NCBI RefSeq assembly: GCF_000620785.1
Contig: NZ_JIAI01000008.1
Span: 124,001-188,000 of the forward strand
Length of the DNA: 64,000 nt
Direction of reading: 5' to 3'
DNA from: Actinospineispora acaciae DSM 45401
Lineage (GTDB): Bacteria > Actinomycetota > Actinomycetes > Mycobacteriales > Pseudonocardiaceae
The notes below the pieces were generated by a model. The model was not told the DNA's origin and ran no database searches. It saw nothing but the letters and a program-made list of their open reading frames with translations. Positions within the stretch are counted from its first letter, which is position 1. The number at the start of each line of letters is the position of its first letter. Position numbers and translations under genes: made by a program. Below are positions 27,478 through 36,027 of the stretch, one piece after another.

Positions 27478-27893
27478 TGAGCATGCACGGCAACCTGCTC
27501 GGCCCCGAGCCCACGCTGCTGCCCGCCGACGAGGTCGCCGACGGCGAGCTGGACGGCGGCAAGGACCCGACGGCGGTGGCCGCCGCGCACCCGTCGTCCA
27601 GCGCGGCCTGGGCGGCGCTGGCCGAGCGCGCGCTGGCCGACGGCGAACCGGTGGCCGCGTACGCGTACGCCCGCACCGGCTACCACCGGGGCCTGGACCA
27701 ACTGCGCCGCGCCGGCTGGAAGGGCTTCGGCCCGATCCCGTGGGCGCACCCGCCGAACCGGGGGTTCCTGCGCGCGCTGGCCGCGCTGGCCAAGGCCGCC
27801 GACGCCATCTCCGAGGACGACGAGGCCACCCGCTGCCGGGACTTCCTGGCGGACTCCGATCCGGAGGCGGCGACCGCCCTCGGCCTGGCCTGA
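27477..27893 (+). CDS. DUF3151 protein
   Basis: This 138-aa cytoplasmic protein starts GNLLGPEPTLLP, typical of DUF3151, and contains YAYARTGYHRGLDQLRRAGW near residue 60 and PIPWAHPPNRGFLRAL near 85. Function is unknown. It is translationally coupled to fba (TGATG); GTG 27474 is a less likely start. The fba-DUF3151 linkage is conserved in actinobacteria. Confidence 0.88.
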
Positions 27894-28281
27894 CCGGCAC
27901 ACCCGATAGGCCGACGCCGCCCGCGTCGGTCACGGTTCACTATGCCTATTCGGCATTCACGGCCACCCTCGGTGATCCTCAGGTAGCCTCGGTTGAGTGA
28001 TATATGGGCCTGCCCACCAGTGCCGGTGTGGCGGACGGTGACGTCGCCGGCCATGGCCCGACGGTGGATTGATCACAGAGCTGAGCCGATCTCAGCTCGG
28101 TTCGTGCCGGCCGCCCGAGATCGGGCACCCTGGGCTCCCGACGACGTTGGTCCATTCGGCCGAACATCAACCCCAACCGAGGAGACCGGAAAGTAATCAA
28201 TATTGGCAACCGGCCCATCGACCTAACCTGAGAAGGGTCGTCCCGACGTCAACGTTCCTGGCACGGAGGTTTCGCTCAACC
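27894..28281 (+). other. 388-nt gap upstream of the FemAB gene
   Basis: No convincing gene is seen. It contains the hairpin GAGCTGAG/CTCAGCTC (28078-28098, 5-nt loop) and promoter-like AT-richer patches around 28000-28010 (GATATATG) and 28190-28230. A 67-codon open frame (27993-28196) lacks a ribosome-binding site. The long leader suggests regulated expression of the next gene. Confidence 0.5.
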
Positions 28282-29514
28282 ATGCAGGTCCACCCAGCGG
28301 CGGAACCAGCCGAGGCCGACCGGCCGGCGGGCGCCAGTGCCTCCGGCGGGCTCGCGCGCGCCGGCGCGAGCGCGGCCGATCGGGCGCGGGCGAAGCGGTT
28401 GCTGGAGAGGCTGACCGTGACCGTCGAGCCGGAGCCGGACCAGCGGCGCCTCGCGGCCTGGGACCGGCTGGTCTCCGGGGCGGTGAACAGCGACGTCGCC
28501 CAGCTGTCCGCGTGGGCCACGATCCGCCGCCGAGCCGGCTACGAGCCGCTGTACCTGCTGGCCACCTCCGAGGACACGCTGCTGGGCGGGGCCGCGCTGC
28601 TGCGTCGGCGGCTGCGCGGGCTGGGCTGGATCGGCTACCTGCCCTACGGCCCGGTGCTGGCCGAGGACCTGGGCGGGCTGCGCGCCTCGGTGCGCCAGGA
28701 GCTGGCCGACGCGCTCACCAAGGTGGCCCGCTCGCACGTCGCGCTGTTCGTCCAGCCGCCGGACGGCGGGGACGACATGACGCTCGACCTGCTGCACCGG
28801 GGCTTCCGGTTCTCCCAGGCCGGCATCGCGCCGGCCGCGACCATGCGGGTCGACCTCACCCAGTCCGAGGCGGAGCTGCGCTCCCGGCTGAGCCGGCGGC
28901 TGCGCACCTGGACCAGGCAGTGGCCGCAGCGCGGGGTGAAGGTGCGGGTCGGCGACGAGCGCGACGTCCCGCTGCTCGCCCGGCTGGCCGCCAGCACCGC
29001 GAGCTACCAGGGCTTCACCCCGTTCCCGGAGGACTACCTGGAGGCCACCTACGCCGGGCTGGCCGGGGAGGGCCACGCGGTGCTGCTGATCGGCGAGCTG
29101 GACGGCACGCCGGTCGCCGCCGAGCTGCTCACCGGGTCCGGCGGCGTGCTGAAGAGCCGCATCACCGGGCTGGACAGGTCCTCGGAGCAGGCCGGCAAGC
29201 TGAACGTGGCCAGCGCGATGATCTGGGAGGCCATCTCCTGGGGCAAGGCCAACGGCTACCGCTGGTACGACTTCGGCGGGCTGCGCCCGGAGTCGGTGGG
29301 CGCGCTGCGCGCGGCCGGCCCGAGCGACCCGGACGGGCTGGCCGGGCCCGACCAGTTCAAGACCAAGTTCGGCGGCGAGGTGCACACCTACCCGCCGGCC
29401 GTCGAGCTGATCAAGTCGCGCACCATCCGGCTGGGTTACGACCTGGCGCGGCGGGGCGAGGGCGGGCGCCGGCTGCTCAGCATGGTCCGCGAGACCCTGC
29501 GCGGCGGCCGCTGA
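28282..29514 (+). CDS. FemAB-type peptidoglycan bridge/aminoacyltransferase
   Basis: This 410-aa protein is built from two GNAT-like halves, as in FemA/FemB/FemX enzymes that attach amino acids to lipid II at the inner membrane face. Recognisable parts are RLRGLGWIGYLPYGPVLAED near residues 112-131, the lipid-binding LSRRLRTWTRQWPQRGVKV near 203-221 and KANGYRWYDFGGLRPES near 319-335. GGAGGT precedes the ATG at 28282; the frame is open upstream but without a start signal. The 3' end overlaps the convergent MFS gene by 38 bp. Confidence 0.88.
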   Translation: MQVHPAAEPAEADRPAGASASGGLARAGASAADRARAKRLLERLTVTVEPEPDQRRLAAWDRLVSGAVNSDVAQLSAWATIRRRAGYEPLYLLATSEDTLLGGAALLRRRLRGLGWIGYLPYGPVLAEDLGGLRASVRQELADALTKVARSHVALFVQPPDGGDDMTLDLLHRGFRFSQAGIAPAATMRVDLTQSEAELRSRLSRRLRTWTRQWPQRGVKVRVGDERDVPLLARLAASTASYQGFTPFPEDYLEATYAGLAGEGHAVLLIGELDGTPVAAELLTGSGGVLKSRITGLDRSSEQAGKLNVASAMIWEAISWGKANGYRWYDFGGLRPESVGALRAAGPSDPDGLAGPDQFKTKFGGEVHTYPPAVELIKSRTIRLGYDLARRGEGGRRLLSMVRETLRGGR

Positions 29515-30676
29515 CCTCATCCTGGACCGGCACCAGCAGCCCGGCCACCACCGGGAACGCGATCGACACGGCGAACCCGCCGCCGTAGCTCAGCGCGGCG
29601 ATCAGCACCCCGAACACCGGCGGAGTGGCGGCGGCCAGCGCGTTCTGCGCGGTGTTCTGCACGCCCAGCGCCCGGCCCGCCCAGGCGCTGCCGGCGCGCT
29701 CGGCCACGGCGGTGAACGCCAGCCCGTTCGTGCTGACCGCGAGCATGGTGCTGGCCAGCAGCGCGGCGAGCGCCACCGCCGACCAGCCGGCCAGGCTCGC
29801 GGCGGCCAGCGCCAGCAGCGACAGCCCGGTGGCCGCCGCGAGCAGCCGCATCGGCCCGAGCCGGCTGCCCACCCGGTCCGACCAGAACCCGGCCGCCAGC
29901 CTGGTCGCCGCGCCGCCGACCTGCGCGAGCGCGAGCAGCCGCCCGGCCGGCACCGGCGCCCAGCCCAGCCCGTCGACCAGGAAGACCAGCGAGTAGGTGG
30001 CGATCACGAACTGCGGCACGACCAGCAGCGAGCTGGCCCCGTGGATGCGCCACAGGGTCGGCTCGCGGTAGGGCGAGCCGGCGCGCTGGCCGTCACCGTG
30101 GGCGGGACGTTCCGGATCGCGGACGATGACGATCACGAGCGCGGTCGCGACCAGGCAGCCGCCGCCCAGGGCGACCAGCGCGGCGGGCAGGCCCAGGCCG
30201 GCGAGCGGGGGCAGCGCCAGCGCGGCGGCGGCCACCCCGAGCGGCTGCGCGCACTGCCGCACCGCCATCGCCCGGCCGCGCTCGCGGGCGTCGAACCAGC
30301 CGAGCACCAGCCGTCCGCTGGCCGCGTGCACCGCCGCCGTCGCGGCACCGGCCAGCACCAGCGTCACCGCCAGGCCGGTCATGGCATGCCGAGGGCCGTC
30401 CAGCGTCAGCGCCCCGACCAGCAGCGTCGCCCCGCCCAGGCCCAGCCCGCAGCTCAGCACCAGCCGCTCGCCCCACCGGTCGGCCGCCACGCCCCAGAGC
30501 AGCAGCGTGCCCAGCAGCCCGGCCACCGGGCAGCCGGCGAGCAGCCCGGCCTGGGCCAGCGTCAGGCCGTCGGCCAGCAGCGCGGGGATGAGGAACGGCG
30601 TCCCGTACTGCACGGTGCACCCGGCGGCGACCGCCACCAACCCGGCCACCAGGACCATCCAGCGTCGACTCGGCAC
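29477..30676 (-). CDS. MFS transporter (12 TM)
   Basis: This 399-aa major facilitator protein has about 12 membrane segments and the loop 2-3 motif GVAADRWGERL (residues ~61-71), repeated as GFWSDRVGSRLG in the second half near 265. It lacks a signal peptide, and no binding protein gene is nearby. The substrate is unknown; CynX/NimT-like or MCT-like carriers are possible. The GTG start is divergent from the S9 peptidase gene. Confidence 0.87.
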   Translation of the reverse strand: MPSRRWMVLVAGLVAVAAGCTVQYGTPFLIPALLADGLTLAQAGLLAGCPVAGLLGTLLLWGVAADRWGERLVLSCGLGLGGATLLVGALTLDGPRHAMTGLAVTLVLAGAATAAVHAASGRLVLGWFDARERGRAMAVRQCAQPLGVAAAALALPPLAGLGLPAALVALGGGCLVATALVIVIVRDPERPAHGDGQRAGSPYREPTLWRIHGASSLLVVPQFVIATYSLVFLVDGLGWAPVPAGRLLALAQVGGAATRLAAGFWSDRVGSRLGPMRLLAAATGLSLLALAAASLAGWSAVALAALLASTMLAVSTNGLAFTAVAERAGSAWAGRALGVQNTAQNALAAATPPVFGVLIAALSYGGGFAVSIAFPVVAGLLVPVQDEVSGRRAGSRGPC

Positions 30677-30799
30677 ATGCCGATGCTAGGCAGTCGTGTC
30701 CACGAACTGGTACGTCACTCCTAGTATGTGAGAACCGATTGCGAACGTCGAATGATCCACCCGGCGGTCGTTCCGACGGCTGAGGCAAGATGGCGCTCC

Positions 30800-32917
30800 G
30801 TGACCCAGAGCTTTCCACGGCGGCAGGCCCGTACCCGGAGGTTCACCCTCGGCGCCCCGCGCGGGTTCACCATCTCCCCGGACGGCGCGCGGGTGCTGTT
30901 CCTGCGCAGCCGGGACGGCACCGACCCGATCACCTGCCTGTGGTCGGTGGACACCGACACCGGCGAGGAGCGGCTGGTCGCCGACCCCCGGGAGCTCGGC
31001 TCGGACGAGGACCTGCCCGCCGAGGAGCGGGCCCGCCGGGAGCGCACCCGCGAGCAGGCCGGCGGGATCGTCGGCTACGCCACCGACAGCGAGGTCACCG
31101 TGGCCGCCTTCGCCCTGGGCGGCACGCTCTACCTCGCCGACCTCTCCGGCGGCGCGCCGCGCCCGGTCAGCACCCCGCCCGGGGTGATCGACCCTCGGCC
31201 CGACCCGGCCGGGCACCGGGTGGCCTACGTCAGCGGCGGCGCGCTGTGGTGCTACGACCGCGCCACCGGCACCTCGACCGCGCTCGCCGAGCCCGAGTCC
31301 GACACCGTCCGCTACGGGCTGGCCGACTTCATAGCGGCCGAGGAGATGGGCCGGATGCGCGGCCACTGGTGGTCGCCGGACGGCTCCGCGCTGCTGGTCG
31401 CCCGGGTGGACGACGCCCCGGTGCGCCGCTGGCACCTGGCCGACCCGGCCAACCCGGAGCGCCCGGCCACCGAGCTGGCCTACCCGGCCGCCGGCACCGC
31501 GAACGCCCGCACCGAGCTGTACCTGCTGCGCGACAACGGCGGCCGCACCCCGGTGCCGTGGTCCGGCAACGACGCGGAGTACCTGGCCGCCGTGTCCTGG
31601 CCGGCCACCGCCGAGTCCGGCCCGCTGCTCACCGTCCAGCCCAGGGACCAGCGGGCGCTGCGGGTGTTGCGGGTGGACCTGGCCACCGGGGCGCTCGCGC
31701 CGGTCACCGAGAACACCGACCCGCGCTGGGTGGACATCGTGCCCGGGGTGCCGGCCGTGCTGTCCAGCGGCGCGCTGGTGTGGACCGCCGACTCGGACGA
31801 CGCGCGGCGGCTGCTGGTCGGCGGCGAGCCGGTGACCCCGCCGAGCCTGCGGGTGCGCGACGTGCTCGACGTCGACGGCGACACCGTGCTGTTCACCGCC
31901 AGCGACGACCCGATCGAGATCCGGGTCTGGACCTACCGCCCCGGAGACGGCCTGAACTGCCTGACGCCGCGACCGGGCGTGTTCGGCGGCCGCCGCCGTG
32001 GCGGCACCACCGTGATCACCGAACGGACGCTGGACACGGACGGGGTGAGCGTGCGGGTGCACCGGGCCGGCGGCGGCTCGGTGCCGATCGCGTCGCTGGC
32101 CGCCGCGCCGGAACTGACCCCCCGGCTGTCCCTGCTCCCCTCGGCGGGCGGCAACGGACACGCCCACGCGCACGCCGAGCCGAGGGCGCCGCGCACCGCC
32201 GTGCTGCTGCCCACCGGGCACCGGGCCGGTGCGCCGCTGCCGGTGCTGATGGATCCGTACGGCGGGCCGCACGCGCAGCGGGTCCTCGCGGCCCGGGGCG
32301 CGTACCTGACCTCGCAGTGGTTCGCCGACCAGGGCTTCGCGGTGGTGGTCGCGGACGGGCGGGGCACGCCGGGGCGCGGGCCCTCGTACGAGCGGGCGGT
32401 GGCCGGGGACCTGGCCACCCCGGCGCTGGAGGACCAGGTCACCGCGCTGCACGCGGCCGCGGCCGCGCATCCCGAGCTGGACCTGTCCCGGGTGGCGATC
32501 AGGGGCTGGTCGTTCGGCGGGTACCTGGCCGCGCTGGCGGTGCTGCGCCGCCCTGACGTGTTCCACGCCGCGGTGGCCGGCGCGCCGGTGACCGACTGGC
32601 GGCTCTACGACACCCACTACACCGAGCGCTACCTGGGCGATCCGGCCCTGCAGCCGGAGGCGTACGAGCGGTCCTCGCTGCTGGCCGACGCGCCCAAGCT
32701 GACCCGCCCGCTGCTGCTCATCCACGGCCTGGCCGACGACAACGTGGTGGCCGCGCACACGCTGCGGCTGTCCGCCGCGCTGCTCGCCGCCGGCCGCCCG
32801 CACAGCGTGCTGCCGCTGTCCGGCGTGACGCACATGACACCGCAGGAGGAGGTCGCGGAGAACCTGCTGCTCCTGCAGGTGGAGTTCCTCAGGTCCGCGC
32901 TCGCCTCCGGGAGCTAG
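30800..32917 (+). CDS. S9 family peptidase, dipeptidyl-peptidase IV-like
   Basis: This 705-aa serine peptidase has an N-terminal DPPIV-type beta-propeller (~30-430) and a C-terminal alpha/beta-hydrolase domain. The triad is Ser571 (GWSFGGY), Asp646 (LADDNV) and His678 (VTHMT). YGGPHAQRV near 487 is typical of S9B enzymes. A His/Ala-rich insertion lies near residue 455. No signal peptide is visible, so it probably cleaves peptides in the cytoplasm. The GTG at 30800 is preferred; the frame is open to 30728 with no better start. Confidence 0.92.
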   Translation: MTQSFPRRQARTRRFTLGAPRGFTISPDGARVLFLRSRDGTDPITCLWSVDTDTGEERLVADPRELGSDEDLPAEERARRERTREQAGGIVGYATDSEVTVAAFALGGTLYLADLSGGAPRPVSTPPGVIDPRPDPAGHRVAYVSGGALWCYDRATGTSTALAEPESDTVRYGLADFIAAEEMGRMRGHWWSPDGSALLVARVDDAPVRRWHLADPANPERPATELAYPAAGTANARTELYLLRDNGGRTPVPWSGNDAEYLAAVSWPATAESGPLLTVQPRDQRALRVLRVDLATGALAPVTENTDPRWVDIVPGVPAVLSSGALVWTADSDDARRLLVGGEPVTPPSLRVRDVLDVDGDTVLFTASDDPIEIRVWTYRPGDGLNCLTPRPGVFGGRRRGGTTVITERTLDTDGVSVRVHRAGGGSVPIASLAAAPELTPRLSLLPSAGGNGHAHAHAEPRAPRTAVLLPTGHRAGAPLPVLMDPYGGPHAQRVLAARGAYLTSQWFADQGFAVVVADGRGTPGRGPSYERAVAGDLATPALEDQVTALHAAAAAHPELDLSRVAIRGWSFGGYLAALAVLRRPDVFHAAVAGAPVTDWRLYDTHYTERYLGDPALQPEAYERSSLLADAPKLTRPLLLIHGLADDNVVAAHTLRLSAALLAAGRPHSVLPLSGVTHMTPQEEVAENLLLLQVEFLRSALASGS

Positions 32918-32943
32918 CTAGGCGCTTGCTAGAGTTAGCACCC

Positions 32944-33336
32944 ATGGACGTGCCCCGAAGTCCCTGGCGCGCGGCGGCCGCGGTGAGCATGGTGAGCGCG
33001 CTGCCGCGCGGCCTGGGGCGGACCCGCCTGACGCCCGTGCTGCTCCCCGTCGTCTACCGCGCGGTGATCGTGACCGCCGTGCTCGCCGGCCTGGCCGGCA
33101 TCGTCCTCGCCGCCGTCACCGCCTGGTGGCTGGGCCTGCTCGCCGTGCTCGTCGCCCCGCCGCTGGTGCTCGGCACGATCGTGCTGGCCCGCATCGGCGC
33201 CGAGCTCACCCTCGCCGTCCTGACGGTGACCGACCACGTCGCCGAGCTGGCCGCCGGCCTCCCCCGCCTGGAGAGCACCATGGACGACGTGGCCAGCGAC
33301 ATGCCCCCACTGGGCTTCCTCCGCCGCAACCGCTGA
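32944..33336 (+). CDS. Small membrane protein, DUF4282-like
   Basis: This 130-aa protein has two membrane segments (about residues 38-62 and 66-88) followed by the amphipathic ARIGAELTLAVLTVTDHVAE. The plan of two segments then a charged helix resembles DUF4282 membrane proteins. Function is unknown. It follows the S9 peptidase by 26 nt and may be co-transcribed. Hairpin T1 ends the unit. Confidence 0.65.
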   Translation: MDVPRSPWRAAAAVSMVSALPRGLGRTRLTPVLLPVVYRAVIVTAVLAGLAGIVLAAVTAWWLGLLAVLVAPPLVLGTIVLARIGAELTLAVLTVTDHVAELAAGLPRLESTMDDVASDMPPLGFLRRNR

Positions 33337-33369
33337 CCTCCGTCTCAGCGGCCGGCCGCCCAAGCCGGT

Positions 33370-33430
33370 GATCATCAGGCCACTACGGTTGCTATAGCAC
33401 CGGCCAAACAACCGTAGTGGCCTGATGATC
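33370..33430. terminator. Long perfect hairpin T1
   Basis: Arms of 22 bp (33370-33391 and 33409-33430) are perfectly complementary, with a 17-nt loop starting CTATAGCA. It sits between convergent genes and probably terminates transcription from both sides. It shares the CTAT loop with T2 and T3. Confidence 0.8.
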
Positions 33431-33443
33431 TCCCCTACGCCGT

Positions 33444-33462
33444 TAGACCGACCGTCGGTCTA
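33444..33462. promoter_or_regulatory. 19-bp palindrome, TetR-operator-like
   Basis: TAGACCGAC, C, GTCGGTCTA: perfect 9-bp arms about one centre base. Such ACCGAC/GTCGGT palindromes are typical TetR-family operators, yet this one lies in a convergent gap downstream of both genes. Confidence 0.45.
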
Positions 33463-33509
33463 GCTCGGAATCGGACGGAGGCACACCCACCGCCCACCAC
33501 CGACGCGCG

Positions 33510-34274
33510 CTACTCGCCCCGCCACACCGGCGCGCGCTTCTCCGCGAACGCCCGAGCGCCCTCCACCGCATCGGCCGACCTCATCACCGGCTCCGCGATC
33601 GCGCCCTGCCGCTCCCACATCTGCTCGCTCGACCAGTCCGCCGACTCCCGCATGATCCGCTTCGACGCCACCACCGCCAACGGCCCGTTCGGCGTGATCC
33701 GAGCCGCCAGCTCCAACGCGCCGTCCAACGCCCCACCCTCCGGCACCACCCGGTTCACCAGCCCGTACCGGTACGCATCCGCCGCCGACATGAAGTCCCC
33801 GGTCAACGCCATCTCCATCGCGACAACCGGCGGAACCAACCGGGGCAGCCGCATCAACCCACCCGCCGCGGCCACCAACCCGCGCTTGACCTCCGGAATC
33901 CCGAACTTCGCCGACTCCGCCGCCACCACCAGGTCACACGCCAACGCCAGCTCACACCCGCCGGCCAGCGCGTACCCCTCCACCGCCGCGATCAACGGCT
34001 TGCGCGGCGGCGCCTGCGTGATCCCGCCGAACCCGCGCTCCGGCAGCGTCGGCAGCTCGCCCGTCACGAACGCCTTGAGGTCCATGCCCGCGCTGAACGA
34101 CCCGCCGGCCCCGGTCAGCACCCCCAACGCCAGCCCGGGATCCGAGTCCAGCTCGTCCATGGCCTCCGCGATGCCCACCGACACCGCCCGGTTCACCGCG
34201 TTGCGGGCCTGCGGCCGGTTGATCGTGACGACCAGGACCTGGCCCCGGCGCTCGGTCAGCACCTCATCGGACAT
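33510..34274 (-). CDS. Enoyl-CoA hydratase/isomerase (crotonase) 1
   Basis: This 254-aa crotonase-fold protein acts on acyl-CoA substrates in the cytoplasm. Oxyanion-hole segments SFSAGMDLKAF (~59-69) and YALAGGCELALACD (~100-113) are intact. Glu is kept in FGIPEVKRGL (~125), but the second catalytic Glu position reads VAAAGG, so isomerase or other crotonase chemistry is possible. GAGGAG precedes the ATG. It lies 33 nt downstream of the TetR gene stop on the same strand... its start is at 34274, next to the TetR 3' end at 34298, so the two are likely co-transcribed. Confidence 0.9.
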   Translation of the reverse strand: MSDEVLTERRGQVLVVTINRPQARNAVNRAVSVGIAEAMDELDSDPGLALGVLTGAGGSFSAGMDLKAFVTGELPTLPERGFGGITQAPPRKPLIAAVEGYALAGGCELALACDLVVAAESAKFGIPEVKRGLVAAAGGLMRLPRLVPPVVAMEMALTGDFMSAADAYRYGLVNRVVPEGGALDGALELAARITPNGPLAVVASKRIMRESADWSSEQMWERQGAIAEPVMRSADAVEGARAFAEKRAPVWRGE

Positions 34275-34297
34275 CCGCGCTCCTCCTCGCTTCTACC

Positions 34298-34942
34298 TCA
34301 CATCGGCCCACGTCGGGGCAGCGCCTCCATGGCGCCGATCAGCAGCTCCAGCCCGAACTCGAAGTCGCCGTCGTGATCGTGCTCGGCCAGCACCGGCAGC
34401 AGGTCGCGCACGTTCGTGTAGTGCGCCCGCTCCAGCGCCGCGGCCAGCTCGGCGGGGTCGTCCGGCTCGGGCCGCTGCGCCACGCCGGCCTGGTGCATCA
34501 GGTGTCCCAGGACGAACGAGACGAACGTGCGCACCAGCCGTACCGCCACCCGGTCGTCGAAGCCGGCCTTGCGCACGGCGGCCAGCGCCAGCTCCACCGG
34601 CAGCAGCCCGACGCTGGACCGAGGCTGGCGGGTGATGACCACCAGCACGCTGCGCGGGTAGCGGCCGGCGATCTCCCGGAACCGGCGGGCCAGCCCGCGG
34701 GCCTGGTCGCGCCAGTCGTCGTCCGGGTCGGCCGCGAAGGCCATGTCGGCCATGATGTGCTCGGCCACCCCGTCCAGCAGCGCGGCCTTGTTCGGCACGT
34801 GGTTGTACAGCGACATGGTGCCGACGCCGAGCTCGGCGGCCACCCTGCGCATGGACACCGAGTCCGCCCCGTCGCGCTCGATCAGCCGCACGGCGGCGCG
34901 CACTATCCGCTCCCGGCTCAGCGGCTCGACCGACTCGCCCAC
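34298..34942 (-). CDS. TetR-family regulator 1
   Basis: This 214-aa regulator has an N-terminal HTH (SRERIVRAAVRLIERDGADS, then VSMRRVAAELGVGTMSLYNHV, residues ~9-50) and a C-terminal TetR_C-like ligand domain. The GTG at 34942 is used; upstream residues in frame belong to no conserved domain. The palindrome ACCGTACGGT (34949-34958) overlaps its leader, suggesting autoregulation. It lies between the MpaB-type gene and crotonase 1 on the same strand. Confidence 0.88.
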   Translation of the reverse strand: MGESVEPLSRERIVRAAVRLIERDGADSVSMRRVAAELGVGTMSLYNHVPNKAALLDGVAEHIMADMAFAADPDDDWRDQARGLARRFREIAGRYPRSVLVVITRQPRSSVGLLPVELALAAVRKAGFDDRVAVRLVRTFVSFVLGHLMHQAGVAQRPEPDDPAELAAALERAHYTNVRDLLPVLAEHDHDGDFEFGLELLIGAMEALPRRGPM

Positions 34943-34948
34943 CCGGAC

Positions 34949-34958
34949 ACCGTACGGT
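34949..34958. promoter_or_regulatory. Candidate TetR 1 operator
   Basis: Perfect 10-bp palindrome ACCGTACGGT with near-symmetric flanks (GAC and CTC). It lies 7 bp from the TetR 1 start codon. Confidence 0.45.
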
Positions 34959-34977
34959 CTCCCTCGGCCGGCCGCCG

Positions 34978-35943
34978 CTAATGCCCGCCCTGGTAGTGGT
35001 GGGGGGAGTCGCGGTACTCCGGCGGGGGGAGGTTGCGGGCGGGGGTTTCGACCAATGGCGCGTCCGGAGGCAGCTTGCCGCGCGCGCGTCGCCAGGCCGC
35101 CCGGGCGCGCGGGTGGTAGCGCCGCTCGAACGGCACCAGCTTCCACACGTTGCGTATCACCAGCCTGAACAACCGGAGCAGCCGTTCGTCCCGCGCGGTC
35201 CAGCGGTAGCCGAGCAGCTCGCGGATCGGCGGGTCGTACATGCCGACGGTCAGCCAGACGAACCCCTTGGCGATCGGGACGCGCAGCACCCGCCACACCG
35301 CGTCCGGCAGCCAGCTCGCGTGCGGCGGTTTGGCCAGCTCGGAGAGGTCCAGCACGTCCCTGGTGGCCTTGTTGTCCTCCAGCACCTCGGTGCACATCCG
35401 GTCCCAGTAGGCCTGGAACGAGGCCCAGTCCGGCGGGATGTCGCGCATCGGCATGCCGTACATGGCGTACCAGCGGATGCCCTCGGCCCAGAGCTGCTCG
35501 CGCTGCGCGTCGGTCAGCGGGTAGCCGAGGTAGTCGCTCACCCGGGCGGTGCCCATCACGAACGTGGCGTGCGCCCAGAAGAACACCTCCGGGTTGAGCG
35601 CGTTGTACCGCCGGCCCTTCGAGTCCGTCCCGGAGATCCCCCGGTGGTAGTTGCGGACCTGCCGGCCGGTGCTCGGCGCCCGGTCGCCGTCGAACACCAC
35701 GCCGCCGATCGGGTAGAGCGAGCGGAACAGCCGCTCCCATCGCTCGGTGAAGAAGATGGAGTGCTGCTCGACCGCGGCGCCGAGCTGCGGGTGCATGTTC
35801 TGCATCGACCCGGCCCACGGACCCTGCAACAGCCCGCGCCAGTCCCCGAACAGCCGCCAGGTCAACGACTCCGGCCCGAGCGGTGGGTAGCCCGGCGCGT
35901 CGTCAACGGGCTGATCCGGCTGGCGGGTCACGTCCTGGGTCAT
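34978..35943 (-). CDS. MpaB/DUF2236-type oxygenase-like protein
   Basis: This 321-aa protein belongs to the MpaB/latex-clearing-protein (DUF2236) family, whose known members are heme-dependent oxygenases. Family hallmarks seen are QHSIFFTERWERLFRSL near 60-76, VRNYHRGISG near 96, the His of FFWAHATFVMG near 121, and the DIPPDW region near 168. It diverges from TetR 2 across two matching operators, so it is probably TetR 2-controlled. The substrate is unknown. Confidence 0.85.
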   Translation of the reverse strand: MTQDVTRQPDQPVDDAPGYPPLGPESLTWRLFGDWRGLLQGPWAGSMQNMHPQLGAAVEQHSIFFTERWERLFRSLYPIGGVVFDGDRAPSTGRQVRNYHRGISGTDSKGRRYNALNPEVFFWAHATFVMGTARVSDYLGYPLTDAQREQLWAEGIRWYAMYGMPMRDIPPDWASFQAYWDRMCTEVLEDNKATRDVLDLSELAKPPHASWLPDAVWRVLRVPIAKGFVWLTVGMYDPPIRELLGYRWTARDERLLRLFRLVIRNVWKLVPFERRYHPRARAAWRRARGKLPPDAPLVETPARNLPPPEYRDSPHHYQGGH

Positions 35944-35955
35944 CGCGGCTCCAAC

Positions 35956-35973
35956 TGATGACGGGTGTCATCA
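35956..35973. promoter_or_regulatory. TetR 2 operator, site 1
   Basis: TGATGAC, GGGT, GTCATCA: perfect 7-bp arms. The core ATGACGGGTGTCAT aligns with site 2 (read on the minus strand) at most positions. Confidence 0.65.
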
Positions 35974-35983
35974 GCGTACGATC

Positions 35984-35999
35984 GACGACACCTGTCGTC
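35984..35999. promoter_or_regulatory. TetR 2 operator, site 2
   Basis: GACGACA, CC, TGTCGTC: perfect 7-bp arms. Its centre lies 27 bp from that of site 1. Both lie between the divergent MpaB-type and TetR 2 genes. Confidence 0.65.
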
Positions 36000-36027
36000 A
36001 ATCACTGATCGTTCGTGGAGGTTCGGC

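Noticed and set aside
27993..28196. 67-codon ORF in the leader of the FemAB gene
   Set aside because: No ribosome-binding site, no recognisable sequence, and it overlaps a hairpin.
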